Positions 36,301-45,158 of a stretch of 64,000 nt of DNA are shown in pieces. The position numbers and the translations under genes were made by a program. A model generated the notes under the pieces. That model saw only the letters and a program-made list of their open reading frames with translations, had not been told where the DNA came from and did not search any database. Position 1 is the stretch's first letter. The number at the start of each line of letters is the position of its first letter. Source of the stretch: Selenomonas timonae (lineage in GTDB: Bacteria; Bacillota; Negativicutes; Selenomonadales; Selenomonadaceae); contig NZ_CP060204.1 in the NCBI RefSeq assembly GCF_014250475.1, positions 1,749,001-1,813,000 on the forward strand, given 5' to 3'.

Positions 36301-37448
36301 CGACCGCCACAGGCGCGGCATACAACGATAAGAACGTCGCTGCGGCAAATACGGTGGGCTATACAGGGCTCGCGCTCACAGGCGCGGGTGCGGCGAACTA
36401 CAGTCTTGCCGCGACGACTGCACAGGGCGCGGGCAGGATCACGGCGAAGCAGCTGAATCTCGCGCTCGCGGGCGGCGCACGCTTTGACAAGACCTATGAC
36501 GGCAATGCAAACGTCACGCAGTCACTCACGAAGGGCGGGAACTATACCCTCACGGGCTTTGTCGGCAGCGAGGGCACGGGCATCACGGTCACGGGCACAG
36601 GCACATACACGGACAAGAATGCCGCCGCAGACAAAGCCGTCACCTTTGGCGGGCTGACCCTCACGGGCACGGGCGCGGGCAATTACACGCTCGATAAGAC
36701 TGCGCTCACGGGCATCGGCACGATCGCGCAGCGTGCGCTGACCCTCGGCGCAGTCGCGCAGCAGAGTAAGACCTACGACGGTAAGACCGACGCTGACGCA
36801 TCGAAGTTCAGCGCGGCACTCGCGGGTGTCGTCACGGGTGACAATGTCACGGCAGCCGCCACAGGCGCGACCTACAACGACAAGAACGTCGCTGCGGCAA
36901 ATCGCATCGACTACACGGGCGTCGCCCTCCGTGGTGCGGATGCGGGGAACTACAGCATCGCGAGCACCGCGCAGGGGACGGGTACAATCACGCACCGCGA
37001 CCTCACGCTGACCGCCGCACCGCGCAGCATCGTGCAGGGCGAGGCACTTCCCTCCTTTACGGGACGCGCGGACGGCTTTGCTGACGGTGAGGACGAGCGC
37101 GTATTCGGTGCGGACGGCATCACATTTGGCACGACGGTGACGAATACCGATACGCCTGGCAGCTATGGCGTTACGGGACGCATTGGCGGCGTCAGTGACG
37201 GTGTTTTCGGCAACTACCGCATCCGGCAGGCGGCGGGCAACGCGACTGCGTTCACCGTCAATGCCGCAGCACTGCCGGGCGGACTTCTCGCCTCGCTCGT
37301 ACAGGATGCCGCGCCGCGGTTTGATATGGGCTTCGGCGACAGCGTCTACCTCTTCGGTACGCCGCGTCCCATCCGGACAGCAACGCTCGGGCTCTATCGC
37401 TTCGCGACGGCACGCGATGTCAATATCGAGGGCGTGCGTTTAGACTAA
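33357..37448 (+). CDS. Large two-partner-secretion-type adhesin with GLUG and YDG repeats
   Basis: A 1363-residue secreted protein. A signal peptide (about 1-35, ending AQTAYALP) precedes a haemagglutination-activity TPS domain (about 36-290) with ISTSGTVMDI, NVLRWEDFSIEQNEKVRF and VYLVNPHGILFAKGSQVNTG, the NPxGI hallmark. Residues about 385-535 hold five GLUG-like repeats (GGIVGS, GGIVGT, GGIVGY, GGIAGS, GGVVGI). Then six YDG repeats of about 90 residues (KTYDGN or close variants) run from about 660 to 1215, followed by an MBG-like segment (APRSIVQGEALPSFTGRADGF). TPS proteins cross the outer membrane through a TpsB porin, which is not in the window. It starts 21 bases after the autotransporter, so one surface-protein transcript is likely. 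Confidence 0.9.
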   Translation: MKSVSKKQLRRKLLCALVAGALAAPFAAQTAYALPIEGANAAANAGEANISTSGTVMDIAGKTEHNVLRWEDFSIEQNEKVRFDGGNQTRDYLNLVTGEGASNIYGTIEGGRNVYLVNPHGILFAKGSQVNTGALYLSTANPADIAAATNTFRTNGTSPLTASAQTGDVLNLGTVKASKLYIEGKNVKVLNTDAVTDANGTALTGSAVTIRSEETPHIGYDVANTTTRNFTVNGATVTKNVSDYANANNSKSATSRGWVVQNLGGTAHTDYDYMRVHNVYELQHMDVNQLYDADPDKRKILGSYMLADDINASETKNWTEGFQPIGDATRGSFTGRFDGARHTITGLTIKPPTDTTGTVSRGMFGSIQSAHIENVSLKGASVSGVKDVGGIVGSAEWSAIRNVSFSGEVHGGGTGLYDNCAGGIVGTLNQSRIENAYNDGTIEGTGAVGGIVGYVIGNCTVQNVRNAGKVVGNRQLGGIAGSVEWDSRIQNAVQTGDVEQRAGQTDSQVGGVVGILNDATVSHAVWKEGSVKDGNSALIRKGIGKEQGNTTVRDVKEHSLDDMKKAATYAAWGSDVATEGGKRTPWRIYDGKTMPLLTAFLRTKHLANRESVYNGTAPTIAGLAPGISWTAGKDAGTYYAYSEQYDITGGAYTVKPKELTLNFTNGTRFDKTYDGNANVTRTLTKGQHYGLTGFVGSEGADIDLATGNVMGTYADKNAGRDKEVTFQNLALKGEGAKNYTIKKAQGVGTITPKQLTLDLVGGTRFDKTYDGNVNVTQSLTKGTNYTLTGFVTGEGNGIALASSTGTYSDKNAAADKAVTFNGLTLTGTGAGNYTLDKTTLTGIGTIARRALTLGAVTAQTKTYDGNTLADASKFHAGLNNVVAGEENSVKATASGAAYNSKDVATAGTVGYTDVALAGAEAGNYTLAATTAQGAGTITRRALTVDTVAAQSKIYDGNTAADTSKFQATLGNVVAGEEGSVTATATGAAYNDKNVAAANTVGYTGLALTGAGAANYSLAATTAQGAGRITAKQLNLALAGGARFDKTYDGNANVTQSLTKGGNYTLTGFVGSEGTGITVTGTGTYTDKNAAADKAVTFGGLTLTGTGAGNYTLDKTALTGIGTIAQRALTLGAVAQQSKTYDGKTDADASKFSAALAGVVTGDNVTAAATGATYNDKNVAAANRIDYTGVALRGADAGNYSIASTAQGTGTITHRDLTLTAAPRSIVQGEALPSFTGRADGFADGEDERVFGADGITFGTTVTNTDTPGSYGVTGRIGGVSDGVFGNYRIRQAAGNATAFTVNAAALPGGLLASLVQDAAPRFDMGFGDSVYLFGTPRPIRTATLGLYRFATARDVNIEGVRLD
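34500..34965 (+). repeat. Five GLUG-type repeats in the adhesin
   Basis: Five successive units begin GGIVGS, GGIVGT, GGIVGY, GGIAGS and GGVVGI, each followed by about 25-30 residues ending in a G-x-V/I turn. GLUG motifs occur in bacterial surface and IgA-protease-like proteins. Confidence 0.75.
35320..37005 (+). repeat. Six YDG-domain repeats in the adhesin
   Basis: The KxYDGx motif occurs near bases 35370, 35655, 35940, 36215, 36490 and 36770. Type A units (FDKTYDGNxNVT) are units 1, 2 and 5; type B units (SK/TKxYDGxTxAD) are units 3, 4 and 6. Units 2 and 5 are close to identical at DNA level. Confidence 0.85.
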
Positions 37449-37617
37449 GGGACTGTTCTTGGGGCGCCCCTTCCACCGCAAGCGGTCCCACTCCCCCGTG
37501 TCGCACGGGGGAGGCTCATATACCGTAATGAAGAAGCCTCCCCTGCCACAGCGGGAGAGGTGACACGCGGAGCGTGATGGTAGGGGCGCCTTGAGGGGCA
37601 AAACGAACAAAACCATG
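37447..37617 (+). repeat. Intergenic GC-rich repeat, copy B
   Basis: This stretch between the adhesin stop and the pyr promoter has no gene. It holds GGGGCGCC motifs at both ends and a perfect hairpin CTCCCCCGT-GTCGC-ACGGGGGAG (37491-37513), plus a partly matching GCCTCCCCTGCC/AGCGGGAGAGG segment. It resembles copy A at 26636-26745. Confidence 0.6.
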
Positions 37618-37650
37618 TTGTGAAACATACAACAAAATGAAGCTGCACGG

Positions 37651-37679
37651 TTGATTTTTCGGCGCGAAAACGCTATAAT
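37651..37679 (+). promoter_or_regulatory. Promoter of the pyr operon
   Basis: TTGATT (37651-37656) and TATAAT (37674-37679) are 17 bases apart. Transcription would start near 37686, giving a leader of about 185 bases before pyrB. Confidence 0.75.
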
Positions 37680-37725
37680 GGGGAAAATAAAGTGAAGGGG
37701 CGGCACGCCGAACCTTCCGCATAGA

Positions 37726-37763
37726 CCACCTTTTAAGAGGTCCTGTGAGGCCTTAAGGGAGTT
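37726..37763 (+). promoter_or_regulatory. PyrR-binding RNA element in pyr leader
   Basis: The leader contains TTTTAAGAGGTCCTGTGAGG followed by CCTTAAGG. It folds as a stem-loop with the TCCnGnGAGG loop bound by PyrR in Bacillus. In that mechanism UMP-bound PyrR holds this stem, preventing the antiterminator and letting the downstream terminator form. pyrR itself is not in the window. Confidence 0.75.
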
Positions 37764-37810
37764 TTCAATGAAATATACTGTGCAGTCAGTCTATCCAATT
37801 TTAGAATGCA

Positions 37811-37852
37811 AAGCTTTCTTATGCCTTTCTTTGGGCATGAGAAAGCTTTTTT
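37811..37852 (+). terminator. Attenuator terminator of the pyr operon
   Basis: AAGCTTTCTTATGCC pairs with GGCATGAGAAAGCTT and is followed by a T6 run, 18 bases before the pyrB start. Placed after the PyrR element, it is the regulated terminator rather than a constitutive one. Confidence 0.85.
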
Positions 37853-37869
37853 ATTGAAAGGGGATGCAC

Positions 37870-38811
37870 ATGAGTCAGGAGTTATCACTCAAGGGACGCG
37901 ATGTTCTGGCGCTCGAGGATTTTTCGGCGGAGGAGATTCGTCTGATCCTGAACACGGCGCGCGAGATGAAGAACATCGTCGGCCGTGACATTAAGAAGGT
38001 GCCGGCGCTCAGGGGAAAGGCGATCGTCACGCTGTTCTACGAGCCGAGTACGCGCACGCGCACGTCGTTCGAGCTCGCGGGGAAGTATCTCGGCGCGGAT
38101 GTCGTGAATATCACGGCGAGCGCGTCGAGCATTGTCAAGGGGGAGAGTCTGCGCGATACGCTCTATACAATCGAAGCGATGGGCGTGGATGCAATCGTCA
38201 TGCGCCACAAGGCGGAGGGCTCTGCCGCATACGCTGCCGATGCGGTGTCGCCCGTGATCGTCAATGCGGGGGACGGCGCGCACGCGCATCCGTCACAGGG
38301 GCTGCTGAACCTCTATACGATCGAGGAGAACAAGGGGAGACTCGCGGGGCTGAAGGTCGCCATTCTCGGCGATGTGCTGCACAGCCGCGTGGCACGTTCG
38401 GACATTCAGGGCATGCGCAAGATGGGCATGGACGTGCACATCGCTGGACCGCGCCCACTGCTGCCGCGCTTTCTCGACGAGGAGGAGGGCATTACGATTC
38501 ATGACCGCATCGAGGATGCCGTCGAGGGTGCGGATGTGGTCGAGGTGCTGCGCATCCAGCTCGAGCGCATGAAGGGCGGGCTCTTCCCGTCGACACGCGA
38601 GTATGCGCGCATTTACGGACTGAACGACGAGCGTCTTGCACTGGCAAACAAGGACGCGCTCGTGCTGCACCCGGGGCCGATGAACAAGGGCTGGGAAATC
38701 TCTGAGTCCGTCGCCTACGGTGTGCAGTCGCGCATTCAGGAGGAAGTGAAAAATGGGGTCGCCATCCGCATGGCGCTCTTCACATTGATTCTGATGGGAG
38801 GGAAGGCCTGA
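37870..38811 (+). CDS. pyrB: Aspartate carbamoyltransferase catalytic chain
   Basis: A 313-residue enzyme joining carbamoyl phosphate and aspartate, the committed step of pyrimidine synthesis. The carbamoyl-phosphate site FYEPSTRTRTSFE, the loop SIVKGESLRDT, MRHKAEGSA and HPSQGLLNLYTIEE are all present, as is HPGPMNKGWEI near the end. There is no pyrI regulatory gene next to it, as in other Firmicutes. ATG 37870 is preferred over ATG 37864 because AAAGGGG at 37857-37863 touches the earlier codon. It is the first gene of the operon and under PyrR attenuation; its stop overlaps the pyrC start. Confidence 0.97.
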   Translation: MSQELSLKGRDVLALEDFSAEEIRLILNTAREMKNIVGRDIKKVPALRGKAIVTLFYEPSTRTRTSFELAGKYLGADVVNITASASSIVKGESLRDTLYTIEAMGVDAIVMRHKAEGSAAYAADAVSPVIVNAGDGAHAHPSQGLLNLYTIEENKGRLAGLKVAILGDVLHSRVARSDIQGMRKMGMDVHIAGPRPLLPRFLDEEEGITIHDRIEDAVEGADVVEVLRIQLERMKGGLFPSTREYARIYGLNDERLALANKDALVLHPGPMNKGWEISESVAYGVQSRIQEEVKNGVAIRMALFTLILMGGKA

Positions 38812-40103
38812 TGGGGGCATTGCTGCTGAAAGGCGGGCGGGTGATCAATCCCGCCGCCAAGCAAAATGAAATCTGTGACGTTCTCATCGAGGACGGTGTG
38901 ATTCGCGCGGTTGGAGCGAATCTGAGCGCCGATGGAGCGGAGGTGTATGACGCGTCCGGCAAGATTGTCTCGCCCGGATTCATCGATATGCACACGCATT
39001 TCCGTGAGCCGGGGCAGGAGGCGAAGGAGGACTTTGCCTCCGGCTCACGTGCGGGTGCTGCGGGCGGCTATACGACGATTGCGACAATGCCGAATACGCG
39101 CCCCGTGGTGGACGATGCGGCGCTTGTCACGAGCCTCAAGAAGCGTGCAGAGGATGTCGCCGTCATCCACATCGAGATCATCGGTGCGGTGACGAAGAAT
39201 CAGGAGGGCAAGGAGCTCGCGGAGCTCGGCGACATGGTCGAGGCGGGCGCGGTGGCGTTCTCCGACGACGGGCATTTCGACCCGTCGGCAAAGGTGCTGC
39301 TCAGTGCGTACGACTATCTCGTCCCGTTTGACAAGGCGATCATCAATCACGAGGAAGATCCCTCCCTCGTCGAAGACGGCGCGATGAATGAGGGGCACAG
39401 GAGTGCGATGCTCGGCATCAAGGGGCGTCCGATTGTGGCGGAGGATATTGCCGTCGCGCGCGACATCATGCTTGCCGAGTATGCGGGCGCACATGTGCAT
39501 GTCGCACATATCAGCTCGGGGCGCGCCGTGCAGCTTGTGCGCGAGGCGAAGGCGCGCGGCGTGCGCGTGACGACGGAGGTCACGCCGCATCATCTCACGA
39601 TGACGGACGAGTGCGTCGACCCGCGCGACAGCTCGACGAAGGTCAACCCGCCGCTGCGCACGGCAAAGGATGTCGAGGCGATGGTCGCAGGGCTGCTCGA
39701 TGGCACAATCGACATGGTGGTCACGGATCATTCGCCGCACGCACCCGAGGAGAAGGATCGCGAGTACATCTACGCACCGAGCGGATTCCCGGGGCTTGAG
39801 ACGGCGCTCGGCGTCCTGCTGACCGACCTCGTGCACACGGGGAAGATTCCGATGGAGACGCTGATCGAGCGCATGACCTGCGCGCCCGCACGCGTGTTCA
39901 AACTGAATGCGGGGACGCTCGCCGAGGGCGCGCCTGCAGATGTCACGGTGATTGATCCGGAGCTCATTTGGACGGTCGATCCGAAGGCGTTCTATACGCG
40001 CGGCAGGCACTCGCCATTTGCTGGGCGCGAGCTCAAGGGAAGGGCTGTGCTGACTGTTGTGGATGGGCAGATTGTTATGAAGGATGGGGTCATTATCATA
40101 TGA
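38811..40103 (+). CDS. pyrC: Dihydroorotase
   Basis: A 430-residue class I dihydroorotase that cyclises carbamoyl-aspartate to dihydroorotate. The zinc ligands lie in GFIDMHTHFREPGQE, in HEEDPS, in HVAHISSG and in VTDHSPHAPEEK. The length and the closing dihydroorotase motif (APARVFKLNAGTLAEGAPADVTVID) match the amidohydrolase-fold type found in Gram-positive bacteria. Its ATG overlaps the pyrB TGA by one base, and its end overlaps carA by four, indicating coupled translation along the pathway operon. Confidence 0.96.
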   Translation: MGALLLKGGRVINPAAKQNEICDVLIEDGVIRAVGANLSADGAEVYDASGKIVSPGFIDMHTHFREPGQEAKEDFASGSRAGAAGGYTTIATMPNTRPVVDDAALVTSLKKRAEDVAVIHIEIIGAVTKNQEGKELAELGDMVEAGAVAFSDDGHFDPSAKVLLSAYDYLVPFDKAIINHEEDPSLVEDGAMNEGHRSAMLGIKGRPIVAEDIAVARDIMLAEYAGAHVHVAHISSGRAVQLVREAKARGVRVTTEVTPHHLTMTDECVDPRDSSTKVNPPLRTAKDVEAMVAGLLDGTIDMVVTDHSPHAPEEKDREYIYAPSGFPGLETALGVLLTDLVHTGKIPMETLIERMTCAPARVFKLNAGTLAEGAPADVTVIDPELIWTVDPKAFYTRGRHSPFAGRELKGRAVLTVVDGQIVMKDGVIII

Positions 40104-41173
40104 AAGGAAAACTGATTCTGGAGGACGGTTCGGTCTATACGGGCGAACTGCTCGACAGCGAAACAAGAACAGTTGGTGAAGTGGTATTCACCACGACGAT
40201 GACAGGATATCAGGAGAGTCTGACCGATCCCTCCTTCTGCGGGCAGATCCTCACGATGACCTATCCGCTCATCGGGAACTACGGCTCGGCTGAGAAATTC
40301 ATGCAGTCCCGCCGCTCCTTTGTGCGCGGATTTGTCATCGGGGAGCTCTGCGACGCGCCGAACAACTGGCAGGCGGAGGAAAGTCTGACGGAATTTTTGC
40401 GGGAAAACAATATTCCGTGCCTTTACCACGTCGATACAAGGGCTGTGACACGTCATATCCGCTCTGCAGGTGCAATGAAGGGCGTGATTGTTCCCGAGAA
40501 TATGTCGGAGTCCGAGATTGCAGCACTGCAAGGTGAAGAACTCCCGCGCAATGTCGTGGAGATCGTCACGACGCCCGAGGTCTATACGCTCGAGACGGAG
40601 ACGCCCAACGCGCCGCATATTGTCGCAATGGATTTCGGCGTCAAGCGCAGCATCCTGCAGAACATCAACCGCATCGGGGCAAAGGTGACGGTTGTGCCCG
40701 CGCATACGAGCGCCGAGGAGGTGCTTGCGCTGAACCCCGATGGCATATTCCTCTCGAACGGCCCCGGCGATCCGACGGATGTGCCGAAGATTGTCGAGGA
40801 GGTGCGAAAACTCGCGGGGAAGAAGCCGATCTTCGGCATCTGCCTTGGGCATCAGCTGCTCGCGCTCGCGTTTGGCGCGAAGACGTACAAGATGAAGTTC
40901 GGGCATCGCGGCGGTAATCAGCCCGTGAAGAATCTGAAGATGGGTAAGGTGCACATCTCCGCGCAGAACCACGGCTATGCCGTCGATCCCGCATCGCTCG
41001 CGGGGACGCCGCTCGTTGTGACGCATACTAATGTGAACGACGATACGATCGAGGGGCTGCGCCACACAGAGCTGCCGATCTTCTCGGTGCAGTATCATCC
41101 CGAGGCTGCGCCGGGACCCGACGATAATATGTATCTCTTTGATGAGTTCTGGGATCTGATGAAGGGGGAGTGA
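40100..41173 (+). CDS. carA: Carbamoyl-phosphate synthase small subunit
   Basis: A 357-residue glutaminase subunit that releases ammonia for CarB. The N-terminal domain begins MKGKLILEDGSVYTGELL. The class I amidotransferase domain has the catalytic Cys in IFGICLGHQLLALAFG and the His/Glu pair in VQYHPEAAPGP, and SNGPGDPTDVP forms the oxyanion loop. ATG 40100 overlaps the pyrC stop (ATGA); the longer in-frame start lies inside pyrC and would add an unrelated tail. carB starts three bases after its stop. Confidence 0.96.
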   Translation: MKGKLILEDGSVYTGELLDSETRTVGEVVFTTTMTGYQESLTDPSFCGQILTMTYPLIGNYGSAEKFMQSRRSFVRGFVIGELCDAPNNWQAEESLTEFLRENNIPCLYHVDTRAVTRHIRSAGAMKGVIVPENMSESEIAALQGEELPRNVVEIVTTPEVYTLETETPNAPHIVAMDFGVKRSILQNINRIGAKVTVVPAHTSAEEVLALNPDGIFLSNGPGDPTDVPKIVEEVRKLAGKKPIFGICLGHQLLALAFGAKTYKMKFGHRGGNQPVKNLKMGKVHISAQNHGYAVDPASLAGTPLVVTHTNVNDDTIEGLRHTELPIFSVQYHPEAAPGPDDNMYLFDEFWDLMKGE

Positions 41174-41176
41174 CGT

Positions 41177-44100
41177 ATGCCGCGCAAGGAAAATCTAAAG
41201 AAGGTCATGGTCATCGGCTCCGGCCCCATCATCATCGGTCAGGCGGCGGAGTTTGACTACGCCGGCTCACAGGCGTGCCGCGCGCTGAAGGAGGACGGTC
41301 TGGAGGTCGTGCTCGTCAACAGCAACCCTGCGACCATCATGACGGACACGAATATCGCTGACCGCGTCTATATCGAGCCGCTGACGGTGGACTTCTTGGA
41401 GGAGATCATCTCCAAGGAGAAGCCGGACGGACTGCTTGCAACGCTCGGCGGACAGGCGGGGCTGAACCTCGCCGTCCAGCTTGCCGAGAAGGGCATTCTG
41501 GCACAGCACGGCGTGGAGCTCCTCGGCACGTCGCTCGAGGCGATTGAGAAGGCGGAGGATCGCGAGCGCTTCAAGGAGACGATGGAAAAGCTCGGGGAGC
41601 CGATCCCCGAGAGCACGATTGTCGAGGATGTTCATGCGGCTGTTGCATTTGCAAACGAGATTGGATATCCTGTCATTGTACGCCCTGCGTATACGATGGG
41701 CGGCACGGGCGGCGGCATTGCGGAGAATGAGGAAGAGCTCATTGCAACCGTCATCAAGGGGCTGAACTACTCGATGATCGGTCAGGTGCTCATCGAGCGC
41801 AGCGTTGCCGGATGGAAGGAAATCGAGTTCGAGGTCATCCGCGACGGCAATGACAACTGCATCACTGTTTGCAGCATGGAGAACTTTGATCCTGTCGGTG
41901 TTCATACGGGAGACAGTATTGTTGTTGCTCCTGCGCAGACACTCACGGATCACGAGTATCAGATGCTGCGCAGCGCGAGCCTCCGCATCATCCGCGAGCT
42001 GGGCATCGAGGGCGGATGCAACGCGCAGTATGCACTCGATACGAAGAGCAACAGATACTATGTCATCGAGGTCAATCCGCGCGTCAGCCGCTCCTCGGCG
42101 CTCGCGTCGAAGGCGACAGGCTATCCGATTGCAAAGGTGTCCTCGAAGATTGCAATCGGCTACACGCTCGACGAGATTGTCAACTCCGTGACGAAGAAGA
42201 CAAAGGCGTGCTTTGAGCCGACAATCGACTACTGCGTTGTGAAGTTCCCGCGCTGGCCGTTCGATAAATTTATCTACGCTGACCATACAATCGGCACACA
42301 AATGAAGGCAACAGGCGAGGTTATGTCCATCGATCGCAGCTTTGAGGGGGCAATCCTCAAGGCGGTGCGCTCACTCGAAATCGGCGTGAACCGCCTCTAT
42401 ATGGAGCGCTTTGCGGACTGGGATGACGAGCGGATCGAAAAGCAGCTCTCCGCTGTGAACGACGAGCGCATCTTCGTCATTGCCGAGGCGCTTCGTCGCG
42501 GGAAGCTCAGCGTCGATGAGATCTCGGACATCACGAAGGTGGACAAGTGGTTCATCCATAAGCTCAAACATATCACGGATGTGGAGAACGAGCTTGCCGC
42601 ATCGCCGCTCACGCCGAAGCTGCTCGCAGCGGCGAAGTGGGTGGGGCTTGCCGACACCTCCATCGCCGAGCTGACGCATAAGACGCGCGATGAGATTCGC
42701 ACGATGCGCCGCAGTCACAATATACTGCCGTGCTACAAGATGGTCGATACCTGCGCGGCAGAGTTCGAGGCGATGACGCCGTACTATTACTCCACGTTCC
42801 GCGGCAGTGAGGACGAGGTCGCCGTCTCCAACCGCAAAAAGGTGATCGTGCTCGGCTCAGGGCCGATCCGCATCGGGCAGGGCGTCGAGTTCGATTACTG
42901 CTCCGTGCACTCCGTGTGGGCGCTGCGCGAGATGGGGATTGAAGCAATCATCATCAACAACAATCCGGAGACAGTCAGCACGGACTTTGACATCTCCGAT
43001 CGCCTCTACTTCGAGCCGCTGACGGTTGAGGACGTGCTGAACATCGTGGACAAGGAGAAGCCGGACGGCGTCATTGTCCAGTTCGGCGGGCAGACTGCGA
43101 TCAACCTCGCAGCGGAACTTGAGCGCGCAGGCCTGCGCGTCTATGGCACGTCCGTCAACGACATTGACCGCTCCGAGGATCGCGAGCGCTTTGACGAGGT
43201 ACTCACGCAGACGGGCATCTCGCGCCCCGAGGGTATCAGCGTGACGAATCTCGCGGATGCCGTGGCGGGGGCGGCGCGCATCGGCTACCCCGTGATGGTG
43301 CGCCCCTCGTACGTCCTCGGCGGGCGTGCAATGGAGATCGTCTACAACGAGGAGGAACTGCGCGACTATATGAGCCGCGCGGTCAAGGTGACGCCGGATC
43401 ACCCCGTGCTCGTCGACCGCTATATGCAGGGCACAGAGGTCGAGGTCGACGCCATCTCGGATGGCGTGGATGTCGTTATCCCCGGCATCATGGAGCATAT
43501 CGAGCGTGCGGGCATCCACTCGGGGGACAGCATTGCGGTCTATCCGCCGCAGACGCTTCCCGCGCGCGTGATCTATACCATCATCGACTACACGAAGCGG
43601 CTTGCCGTTGCTCTCCATGTGAAGGGGCTGCTCAACATCCAGTTCGTTGTTGCGCGCGATGAGGTCTTCATCATCGAGGTCAATCCGCGCTCGAGCCGCA
43701 CGGTGCCGTTCCTCTCGAAGATCACGAACGTCAACATGGTCGGCGTTGCGACGCAGGTTGCCATGGGAGCGACGCTGAAGGAGCTCGGCTTCCACTCGGG
43801 GCTGATTCCACCGCGTCCCTATGTCGCCGTCAAAGCGCCCGTCTTCTCGTTTGCAAAGATGACGGATGTCGACATCTCCCTCGGCCCTGAGATGAAGTCG
43901 ACGGGCGAGGTCATGGGGCTAGACTACCACTATGCGCGCGCCCTCTACAAGGCAATCGTCGGCTCGGGGCTAAACATCCCGACGAAGGGCTGTCTGCTCT
44001 TCACGGTTGCGAACAAGGATAAGGAGGAGCTCAAGCAACTTGCAAAGGCGTTCTCCGAGTTCAACTTCGACATTGTGGCGACGGAGGGCACGGCAAAGGC

Positions 44101-44404
44101 GATTGCCTCTCTCGGAATCGATGTCGAGGTCGTCGGCAAGGTGCATGAGCGCAGCTCGGACATCATCGAGATGATTAAGAGCGGCAAGATCAATATGGTC
44201 ATCAATACGCTGACGCAGGGCAAGCACTCCGCGCGCGACGGCTTCAAGATCCGCCGCGCAACGGTGGAGCACGGCATTGCCTGTCTCACATCGCTCGATA
44301 CGGCGTGGGAGGTGCTGCGCGTGCTCGAGTTCATGCGGAATCGCCGCCTCGTCTATGCGTTGGCAATACAGGACTATGTCGGCGGAGGGGATGATCTTGC
44401 CTAA
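41177..44404 (+). CDS. carB: Carbamoyl-phosphate synthase large subunit
   Basis: A 1075-residue synthetase that makes carbamoyl phosphate from bicarbonate, ammonia and two ATP. It shows the duplicated design: two halves, each starting [21 protein letters not shown] or [21 protein letters not shown] and each with an ATP-grasp domain ([16 protein letters not shown] in the first, [17 protein letters not shown] in the second), an oligomerisation domain between them, and a C-terminal MGS-like regulatory domain from about residue 940. Being inside the pyr operon, it serves pyrimidine synthesis and probably arginine as well. Full length, with a 14-base overlap into pyrK. Confidence 0.98.
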   Translation: MPRKENLKKVMVIGSGPIIIGQAAEFDYAGSQACRALKEDGLEVVLVNSNPATIMTDTNIADRVYIEPLTVDFLEEIISKEKPDGLLATLGGQAGLNLAVQLAEKGILAQHGVELLGTSLEAIEKAEDRERFKETMEKLGEPIPESTIVEDVHAAVAFANEIGYPVIVRPAYTMGGTGGGIAENEEELIATVIKGLNYSMIGQVLIERSVAGWKEIEFEVIRDGNDNCITVCSMENFDPVGVHTGDSIVVAPAQTLTDHEYQMLRSASLRIIRELGIEGGCNAQYALDTKSNRYYVIEVNPRVSRSSALASKATGYPIAKVSSKIAIGYTLDEIVNSVTKKTKACFEPTIDYCVVKFPRWPFDKFIYADHTIGTQMKATGEVMSIDRSFEGAILKAVRSLEIGVNRLYMERFADWDDERIEKQLSAVNDERIFVIAEALRRGKLSVDEISDITKVDKWFIHKLKHITDVENELAASPLTPKLLAAAKWVGLADTSIAELTHKTRDEIRTMRRSHNILPCYKMVDTCAAEFEAMTPYYYSTFRGSEDEVAVSNRKKVIVLGSGPIRIGQGVEFDYCSVHSVWALREMGIEAIIINNNPETVSTDFDISDRLYFEPLTVEDVLNIVDKEKPDGVIVQFGGQTAINLAAELERAGLRVYGTSVNDIDRSEDRERFDEVLTQTGISRPEGISVTNLADAVAGAARIGYPVMVRPSYVLGGRAMEIVYNEEELRDYMSRAVKVTPDHPVLVDRYMQGTEVEVDAISDGVDVVIPGIMEHIERAGIHSGDSIAVYPPQTLPARVIYTIIDYTKRLAVALHVKGLLNIQFVVARDEVFIIEVNPRSSRTVPFLSKITNVNMVGVATQVAMGATLKELGFHSGLIPPRPYVAVKAPVFSFAKMTDVDISLGPEMKSTGEVMGLDYHYARALYKAIVGSGLNIPTKGCLLFTVANKDKEELKQLAKAFSEFNFDIVATEGTAKAIASLGIDVEVVGKVHERSSDIIEMIKSGKINMVINTLTQGKHSARDGFKIRRATVEHGIACLTSLDTAWEVLRVLEFMRNRRLVYALAIQDYVGGGDDLA

Positions 44405-45158
44405 GGTAATCGAAGAGGCACGCATCCTTTCGCATGAAGCCCCGATTGCAGGCGTCGACATCCTGACGCTCGATTCCCCCGTGATCGCACGAACGTCTCT
44501 ACCGGGGCAGTTCGTGCAGGTCTCTGTGCCGGCAGACGGCGGATATCTGCGCCGTCCGCTCGGCATTGCAGAGGTCTCGCGTACAGATGGGTGGATTCGT
44601 CTCATCTATCGGCAGGTGGGCAGCGGTACCGAGGCGTTGGCGCATGCGGAGACGGGTGCCACTGTTTCTGTACTTGGCTCTCTGGGACGCGGCTTTACGA
44701 CCGAGCTGCGGCATCCGCTTCTCGTCGGCGGCGGTATGGGGCTTACGCCACTCCTCTTCTTTGCCGCGGAGCATTCGAACGTCTCCGTGCTGATGGGCGG
44801 GCGCACGAAGGAGGAGGTCTTCTGGGAGGAGATCTACCGCCCTCATGTGCGTGAATGCTTTGTCACGACAGATGACGGTTCGTATGGCACGCAGGGCTTT
44901 GTGACGACGCTCCTGCCGAAACTGCTGCGGGGTGGGGACTATGACGGCGTTGCCGTCTGCGGCCCGCCCGTGATGATGGAGCGCGTTGCCGCGATTGCGG
45001 CGGAACATGGCATTCCCTGTGAGGTCTCACTTGAAAAGCGCATGGCGTGCGGTCTCGGCGCCTGCCTCTCCTGCGCCGTGGACACGCGCAGCGGGCGGCG
45101 CAAGGTCTGCAAGGACGGCCCCGTCTTTCCTGCGGGAGAGGTGTACTATGCCTCATAA
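44391..45158 (+). CDS. pyrK: Dihydroorotate dehydrogenase electron-transfer subunit
   Basis: A 255-residue iron-sulfur flavoprotein that passes electrons from PyrD to NAD. It has an FAD-binding beta-barrel ([19 protein letters not shown]), an NAD-binding fold ([23 protein letters not shown]) and a C-terminal 2Fe-2S cluster with Cys residues in [18 protein letters not shown] and [13 protein letters not shown] 44391 has a GGAGGGG ribosome-binding site inside carB; longer starts would overlap carB extensively. Its end overlaps pyrD by 11 bases, consistent with the PyrDK heterotetramer (class 1B enzyme). Confidence 0.95.
   Translation: MILPKVIEEARILSHEAPIAGVDILTLDSPVIARTSLPGQFVQVSVPADGGYLRRPLGIAEVSRTDGWIRLIYRQVGSGTEALAHAETGATVSVLGSLGRGFTTELRHPLLVGGGMGLTPLLFFAAEHSNVSVLMGGRTKEEVFWEEIYRPHVRECFVTTDDGSYGTQGFVTTLLPKLLRGGDYDGVAVCGPPVMMERVAAIAAEHGIPCEVSLEKRMACGLGACLSCAVDTRSGRRKVCKDGPVFPAGEVYYAS

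Noticed and set aside
37449-37869. Short minus-strand frames between the adhesin and pyrB
   Set aside because: They lie in the GC-rich repeat and the pyr leader, vary in three frames with similar length, and show no start signals or conserved residues.
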